Assembly: GCA_039185015.1 (NCBI GenBank)
Contig: JBCDAU010000022.1
Location: forward strand, 1 to 64,000
DNA: 64,000 bases
Direction of reading: 5' to 3'
Origin: JBCBSZ01 sp039185015
GTDB taxonomy: Bacteria > Actinomycetota > Acidimicrobiia > Acidimicrobiales > Poriferisodalaceae
Below, in pieces: positions 59,644 to 64,000 of this stretch (within the stretch, counting starts at the first letter, position 1; the number at the start of each line of letters is the position of its first letter). The notes under the pieces are model-generated. The model searched no databases and had not been told where the DNA came from. It saw nothing but the letters and a program-made list of their open reading frames with translations. The translations under genes were made by a program, and so were the position numbers.

Positions 59644-62079
59644 GTGCCCCATGACGACTCGGTGGGTGTGGTCGTGACCCGACCCGCCCCGGACGATCAG
59701 GCCGGCGGTCGGGACGACGTCGACCTCCGCCTCCGGACGGACGCCGACCTGCGGGTCCGTGACGTCTGGTCGAGTCCCAGGGGATGGGAGATCCTCGGCC
59801 GACCGGTGGCCGAGCTGGTGCACGCCGACGATCGAGGTCGGTTCCGGGCCGCCGTCGAAGCCTGCCTCGACACGGCCCACGACCAGCGGCTCTCGGTCTC
59901 GCTGACCTGTGCCTCGCGACCGCTCGTGGCGATGCGGCTGTCCGCGGTCGGCTCGCGGTCGTCCCGCGTGCTCCAGATCACCGCGCTGCTGACCGGGGAC
60001 CAGCGCGTCGAGGACACCGAGAGCGACGACCAGCGAAACCGGGATGCCGAGCTGGCCCGGACGTTGATGGACATCGTCCCGAACGCGATGTTCACCAAGG
60101 ACCGGCGGGGGCGTTTCGTGGCCGCCAACCAGACGCTGTGCGACTTCCTCGGCGTCGAGTCCGCCGACGAGATCGTCGGCAAGTCGGACTTCGACTTCCA
60201 CCCGCCCGACGAGGCGGAGCGGTACTGGCGGATCGACGATCACATCATGGCGACGGGCGAGGCCGTCCACGACCTGGAAGAGGTGCAGACACGCCGGGAC
60301 GGGAGCATCGACGTCGTCCGGACGACGAAGGTTCCCATCCGCGGGGCCCACGGCGAGGTCGTCGGGCTCATGGGCTTCTCGACCGACGTCACCGAGCCGC
60401 GGCGCGTCCGCGACGCGCTGGCGATCAGCGAGCTCCGACACCTGGAGGCGGCCAGGGCGTCGCAGGACGGCATCTGGGACTTCGACGTCGCCGCCGGGAC
60501 GCTCTACCTGTCCCCGCGGTGCGCCGAGCTGTTCGGCATGGAGGTCCAGCAGGAGCCGTACACGTGGGAGCAGGCGACCCGGCACATGTCCCTCGACGCG
60601 GGCGCGCTCGGGGCTGCCGAGATGGAGCTCGCTCGCCAGGATCCCGCGAGATCGTTCCGACGCGAGGTCCCCATCGACGATGGCGTCGACCGTCGCTGGC
60701 TGACGATCGCCGGTCGCGCCCACAGCGTCGACGGCCGGATCCTCCGATTCATCGGCTCGGCGGCGGACACCACCGAGGACCACCTCCGCCAGGAACGTCT
60801 CACCTACGAGGCACGTCACGACGACCTCACCGGACTCGCCAATCGACGAGCGCTCGTCGAGGCGATGGACGGCGCCCCCGGCGCCCTCATCTCGCTCGAT
60901 CTCGACGCGTTCAAGGTCGTCAACGACTCGCTGGGTCACCACGCCGGTGACGAGCTGCTCGTGACGGTGGCGCGACGCCTTCGTGAAGCGGTGGGCTCCA
61001 AGGGCCTGCTCTGCCGCTTCGGAGGCGACGAGTTCGCCGTGTTCCTCGCCGGGGAGGACGGTGAAGCGGCCGAGAGCATGGCAGCGGATCTGCTCGACGC
61101 GGTGAGCCGCCCCTTCGCGGTCGCGGGGTTGGAGATCTACACGACGGCGAGCATCGGCATCGTGAGCGGTGCCGCCGCTCACGGACGCGCACAGGACGTC
61201 CTTCGCGATGCCGGCACCGCTCTCTACGAGGCCAAGGAGCGCGGGAAGGGGCAGGTCGTCCGGTTCGAGCCCGAGATGCGGGAGCTCGCCGAGGAACGGC
61301 TGGCCCTCCAGATGCGGCTCCGTCGGTCCGTCGAGGACATGGAGTTCACGCTTCTCTACCAGCCGATCCTCGAGGCAGCGAGCGGTGAGGTCGAGGGCGT
61401 CGAAGCGCTGCTGCGGTGGACGCCGCCCGGCTCGGAGGTGCTGGCCCCGAGCGTGTTCCTGCCGTACCTCGAGGAGACGGGGCTGATCGTCCCGGTCGGC
61501 GAGTGGGTCATCGAGGAGGGCTGCCGGCAGCTCGCCGAGTGGAAGGCAGCGCACCCGCGGATGGGGCGGATCGCCCTCAACCTCAACGTGTCGCGCCGTC
61601 AGCTCGGCTCGCCACAGCTCGTCCCGATCCTCGGTGCGGCCATCGATCGGCACGGGATCGACCCGAGCGACGTGGTCGTCGAGATCACCGAGACCGCTGT
61701 CGCGGACTGGTCGAGCAGCGTCGGCGACCGGCTCGCTGCCATCCGTTGCCTTGGCGTCAGGTTGGCGATCGACGACTTCGGGGTCGGCCAGTCGTCGCTC
61801 AGCGTCCTCCACCACGTCCCGGTGGACGTCCTGAAGATCGATCGGAGCTTCACCAGCCGGATCGTCGAGGGCGAGGACGAGCCCGTGACCACGGCGGTGC
61901 TGCAACTCGCCGAGTCGATGGGCCTGGCGACGGTTGCCGAGGGGATCGAGGCCGAGCACCAAGCGAGGTGGCTCGCAGGCAAGCACTGCCACTGCCTCCA
62001 AGGCTTCTTGTTCTCGAGGCCGCTGGTCCCGACGGACATCCCGCCGTTCCTGCACGGGCACCGCCGAACCGAGCGTTGA
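59644..62079 (+). CDS. PAS-PAS-PAS-GGDEF-EAL cyclic-di-GMP signalling protein
   Basis: About 811 aa, soluble. Sensory PAS-type domains at about 15-110, 135-230 (TKDRRGRFVAANQTLCDFLG) and 240-365 (PYTWEQATRHMS). The GGDEF active site is intact at about 458 (CRFGGDEFAVFLAG). The EAL domain is also intact (EGVEALLRW, NLNVSRRQL, VVEITETAV, AIDDFGVGQSSLSVL, KIDRSF, AEGIEAE). So it could make and degrade c-di-GMP, with PAS input. GTG 59644 is the longest start; GTGs at 59662-59677 are equally possible. Confidence 0.92.
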   Translation: MPHDDSVGVVVTRPAPDDQAGGRDDVDLRLRTDADLRVRDVWSSPRGWEILGRPVAELVHADDRGRFRAAVEACLDTAHDQRLSVSLTCASRPLVAMRLSAVGSRSSRVLQITALLTGDQRVEDTESDDQRNRDAELARTLMDIVPNAMFTKDRRGRFVAANQTLCDFLGVESADEIVGKSDFDFHPPDEAERYWRIDDHIMATGEAVHDLEEVQTRRDGSIDVVRTTKVPIRGAHGEVVGLMGFSTDVTEPRRVRDALAISELRHLEAARASQDGIWDFDVAAGTLYLSPRCAELFGMEVQQEPYTWEQATRHMSLDAGALGAAEMELARQDPARSFRREVPIDDGVDRRWLTIAGRAHSVDGRILRFIGSAADTTEDHLRQERLTYEARHDDLTGLANRRALVEAMDGAPGALISLDLDAFKVVNDSLGHHAGDELLVTVARRLREAVGSKGLLCRFGGDEFAVFLAGEDGEAAESMAADLLDAVSRPFAVAGLEIYTTASIGIVSGAAAHGRAQDVLRDAGTALYEAKERGKGQVVRFEPEMRELAEERLALQMRLRRSVEDMEFTLLYQPILEAASGEVEGVEALLRWTPPGSEVLAPSVFLPYLEETGLIVPVGEWVIEEGCRQLAEWKAAHPRMGRIALNLNVSRRQLGSPQLVPILGAAIDRHGIDPSDVVVEITETAVADWSSSVGDRLAAIRCLGVRLAIDDFGVGQSSLSVLHHVPVDVLKIDRSFTSRIVEGEDEPVTTAVLQLAESMGLATVAEGIEAEHQARWLAGKHCHCLQGFLFSRPLVPTDIPPFLHGHRRTER

Positions 62080-62164
62080 CGGACTCGCCTCCAGCGCGCC
62101 GGGTTCGCTCCACCTCACCGGACGAGCGCTAGGTTCCTCGTTCGGTTCCAGGGGAGGGGCAGGG

Positions 62165-63223
62165 ATGGAGATCCCGCACGAGTTGACCGACATCACCGCG
62201 CCGTGGATCGACGAGGCCCTCGGCGTCCCTGGGGTGACGGCGATCGAGGTGACCGACATCGGCGAGGGCACCGGCATCTTCGGGCAGCTCGCTCGGGTCT
62301 CCGTCACCGCCGATGGCGACGCACCGAGCTCGGTCGTGGTGAAGCTCGCCTGCACCGAGCCGGCCAACCTCGCCGTCGCGCAGGCGCTCGGGCTCTACCA
62401 GCGTGAGATCGCGATGTTCGAGCACATCGTCGACGACGCCCCGTTCCGCAGCCCGACGTGCCACCTCGCGCTGCAGGATCCCGAGGGACCGTTCGCCCTC
62501 GTCATGGAGGACATGTCGGTCGACTACGAGGTCGGCGACCAGGTCGTCGGCGCCACCCTCGAACAGGCCGAGACGATCGTCGATGCCGTCGCCGGGCTCC
62601 ACGCCCAGTGGTGGGAGCGGCCGGAGCTGGAGGGCTTCGACTGGCTCCCGGTCCCCAACGCTCCGACGTACCTGGCCGCCGTGCCGGGCATCTACCGCGC
62701 CGGTGTCCCCGTCTTCGTGGCCGAGTGGGCGGATCGGGTGCCGGCGGCCGCGACCGACCTCGTGCTGCAGGTGGAGCCCCGGTTCGAGGAGATCCTCGAC
62801 GCGACCGCTGGTGGGCCGCGGACCCTGATCCACGGAGACACCCGGCTCGACAACTTCTTCTTCCCGAAGGACGGGTCGAACGAGGTCGCCTTCATCGACT
62901 TCCAGCTCGCGCTGCAGGGCCGCGGCGCCTCCGACATCGCGTACCTGCTGATGAACTCCGTCCCGACCGAGATCGCCGCCGACCAGTGGGAGAACCTGCT
63001 GCGGCGTTGGCTGGATCGCCTCGGAGAGCTCGGCGTGAGCGGGTACGACCTCGACGACGCCATCGCCCACTACCGGACAGCTGCGCTGTACCTGCTCTCG
63101 GGTGCGATGTCGCTGATCGGCACCTTCGACTCCGGCAACGAGCGAGGTGCCGCGATGACCGAGGCGTACACCCTCCGCTCGCTCAACCACGTCGTGGACA
63201 TCGACGCCGGAGCGGTGCTCTGA
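62165..63223 (+). CDS. Aminoglycoside-phosphotransferase-like (APH/EcKL) small-molecule kinase
   Basis: 352 aa. The Brenner motif is TLIHGDTRLDNFFFPKDG with catalytic Asp and Asn, and the metal DFG-like motif is VAFIDFQLALQGRGASDIAY. VKLACTEPANLAVAQALGLY supplies the N lobe. The length and block match the APH/ecdysteroid kinase-like superfamily that phosphorylates hydroxyls of small molecules; physiological substrate unknown. ATG 62165 with GGGGAGGGGC upstream. Confidence 0.86.
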   Translation: MEIPHELTDITAPWIDEALGVPGVTAIEVTDIGEGTGIFGQLARVSVTADGDAPSSVVVKLACTEPANLAVAQALGLYQREIAMFEHIVDDAPFRSPTCHLALQDPEGPFALVMEDMSVDYEVGDQVVGATLEQAETIVDAVAGLHAQWWERPELEGFDWLPVPNAPTYLAAVPGIYRAGVPVFVAEWADRVPAAATDLVLQVEPRFEEILDATAGGPRTLIHGDTRLDNFFFPKDGSNEVAFIDFQLALQGRGASDIAYLLMNSVPTEIAADQWENLLRRWLDRLGELGVSGYDLDDAIAHYRTAALYLLSGAMSLIGTFDSGNERGAAMTEAYTLRSLNHVVDIDAGAVL

Positions 63224-63245
63224 CCGGAGACGGGCGCACCCGCAC

Positions 63246-63860
63246 ATGAGGTTCGCAGCCGGGCAGATCGTGACGTACCGGGAGTTGTGGGGCGACGCCG
63301 TCATGACGGCGATCCCGATGCGTGTGCTCGTCGATGGCGATTCGCTCAGCGTGCTCCACCTCGCCGCCGGGACGGACTTCCGGGCCGCCCGGGCACCCGA
63401 CGGCGGTCCGGTGCGCGACCTGGGCGACTGGGTGTCGGTGGAGGCGACCTGGACCGGCGGCAGCCTGGTCCGGCTCCTCCCGGCAGGCGAGTGGTACTGC
63501 CTGGACGTCGAGTTCGACGGCGACCACCGGTTCGCCGGGTACTACGTGAACTTCCAGACGCCGATGGTGCGCACCGAGCTCGGTTTCGACACCGTCGACC
63601 TCGTGCTCGACCTGGTGGTCGCCCCGGACGGGACGGCGCGGACCAAGGACGCCGACGACCTCGCTCGTGCCGTCGCCGACGGCCACATCGACGAGCAGAT
63701 GGCCGAGCGGGTCCGGCACGAGGAGGACCGGCTGCGAGCGGCCTTCGAGATCGGCGAGGTGCCGTTGGACGCCGAACGATGGCGAGACGCTCGGGATCGG
63801 TCATCGCTCGAGGCCCAGGTTGGTGCCTCGTGGGGCGCCGGTCGTACCGGCCGAGCTTGA
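63246..63860 (+). CDS. DUF402-domain protein
   Basis: 204 aa. WYCLDVEFDGDHRFAGYYVN, FQTPMVRTELGFDTVDLVLD and TKDADDLARAVADGHIDEQM are the DUF402 signature, a family that includes nucleotide tri/diphosphatases (Ntdp) and FomD-like hydrolases. Metal-binding Asp residues (D-x-x-D in LDLVV...KDADD) are present. ATG 63246. The last codons overlap the operator of the next gene. Confidence 0.88.
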   Translation: MRFAAGQIVTYRELWGDAVMTAIPMRVLVDGDSLSVLHLAAGTDFRAARAPDGGPVRDLGDWVSVEATWTGGSLVRLLPAGEWYCLDVEFDGDHRFAGYYVNFQTPMVRTELGFDTVDLVLDLVVAPDGTARTKDADDLARAVADGHIDEQMAERVRHEEDRLRAAFEIGEVPLDAERWRDARDRSSLEAQVGASWGAGRTGRA

Positions 63861-63886
63861 TATCATCTGGTGGCTCGGTTGATATC
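63857..63886. promoter_or_regulatory. Two TTGATATC sites before the antitoxin gene
   Basis: TTGATATC at 63857-63864 and 63879-63886, 22 bp apart (two helical turns); each core GATATC is itself a palindrome. The arrangement 14 bp before ATG 63900 is typical of toxin-antitoxin operators bound by the antitoxin or antitoxin-toxin complex. Confidence 0.65.
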
Positions 63887-63899
63887 GAAGGGCGACCCG

Positions 63900-64000
63900 A
63901 TGACGCGAACGGTGATCGACGTGGACGACGACAACCTTGCGGCCGCTGCGGAGGTCTTGGGCACCTCGACGAAGGTCGAGACGGTGAATCGCGCCCTCGC
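63900..64000 (+). CDS. VapB-type antitoxin, 3' end cut by the window edge
   Basis: The first 33 codons read TRTVIDVDDDNLAAAAEVLG, then TSTKVETVNRALA: the beta-strand followed by D-D-x-L-x-x-A and the T-K-x-x-T-V-N-x-A-L helix of the ribbon-helix-helix VapB family. ATG 63900 with AGGGCGACC upstream. A VapC PIN-domain toxin would be expected just off the right edge, which is inference. Confidence 0.8.
   Translation, partial: MTRTVIDVDDDNLAAAAEVLGTSTKVETVNRAL

Noticed and set aside
59317..62367. Minus-strand 1016-aa open frame opposite the GGDEF-EAL gene
   Set aside because: Antisense shadow; the plus strand has intact PAS, GGDEF and EAL motifs.
1..64000. Genome-wide RNA features (tRNA, rRNA, riboswitch) and mobile elements
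   Set aside because: No tRNA cloverleaf, rRNA-like, transposase or integrase sequence was found by reading.

Overview
The window is a gene-dense (no gap over 300 bp), very high-GC stretch of chromosome. Third codon positions are strongly G/C-biased, GTG starts are common and ribosome sites are AGGAGG-like. Several families are typical of F420-using Actinobacteria: an LLM luciferase-like oxidoreductase, an F420/PPOX protein, an NADPH:F420-reductase-like protein, a CGNR-type zinc finger, a Rv1264-like adenylate cyclase, and IniA/IniC-like dynamins. I infer an actinobacterium, plausibly of the Acidimicrobiia; this is inference and there is no rRNA to test it. No tRNA, rRNA, CRISPR array, insertion sequence or prophage was seen.

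Layout. 1-9060: acyl-CoA carboxylase beta subunit (cut at the left edge), PQ-loop protein, CGNR regulator, crotonase, a bacterial CULT (cereblon-like) protein, a PlsC acyltransferase, a DEAD-box helicase, a P450 and a DJ-1-like protein without its cysteine. 9069-13459: a putative redox/electrophile-stress group (ABM monooxygenase, Hsp31-like protein, PPOX protein, TerB/Coq4-like protein, F420-reductase-like protein, TetR). 13570-19758: GntR regulator with a persulfide dioxygenase-rhodanese, a lipoprotein, a Baeyer-Villiger monooxygenase and an adenylate cyclase. 19745-34397: assorted metabolism and transport, including a DMFase-like/PhyH/PPOX operon, an IPNS-like oxygenase with an EamA exporter, an amino-acid permease, an LLM enzyme, a winged-helix NTPase regulator, an agmatinase-like enzyme and FolD.

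34405-49214 is the most unusual region: a minus-strand block of two LuxR-type large ATPase regulators (one with a ruined P-loop), a small Rossmann-like protein, a membrane-anchored Hsp70, three acidic proteins of unknown function (two ending in the same tail motif), and two dynamin-like GTPases whose sizes and overlap match mycobacterial IniA and IniC. Two promoters inside it share a 47-bp element with a perfect TCGGGC-N4-GCCCGA palindrome centred near -42, and a related palindrome lies before the regulator pair. I read this as a self-contained, envelope-stress-like system.

49265-64000: MTHFS-like protein, thiolase plus DUF35 partner separated by a 90-bp tandem duplication, degenerate DHPS-like protein, malic enzyme, RDD protein, P450 with its own 3Fe-4S ferredoxin, esterase, FolB-FolK fusion, P-loop kinase, PAS-GGDEF-EAL protein, APH-like kinase, DUF402 protein and the start of a VapB-type antitoxin. 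Five copies of a dispersed intergenic element (conserved CCGTCAGGSCGAGGACA-type block plus a G/C hairpin) sit at gene ends across the window.
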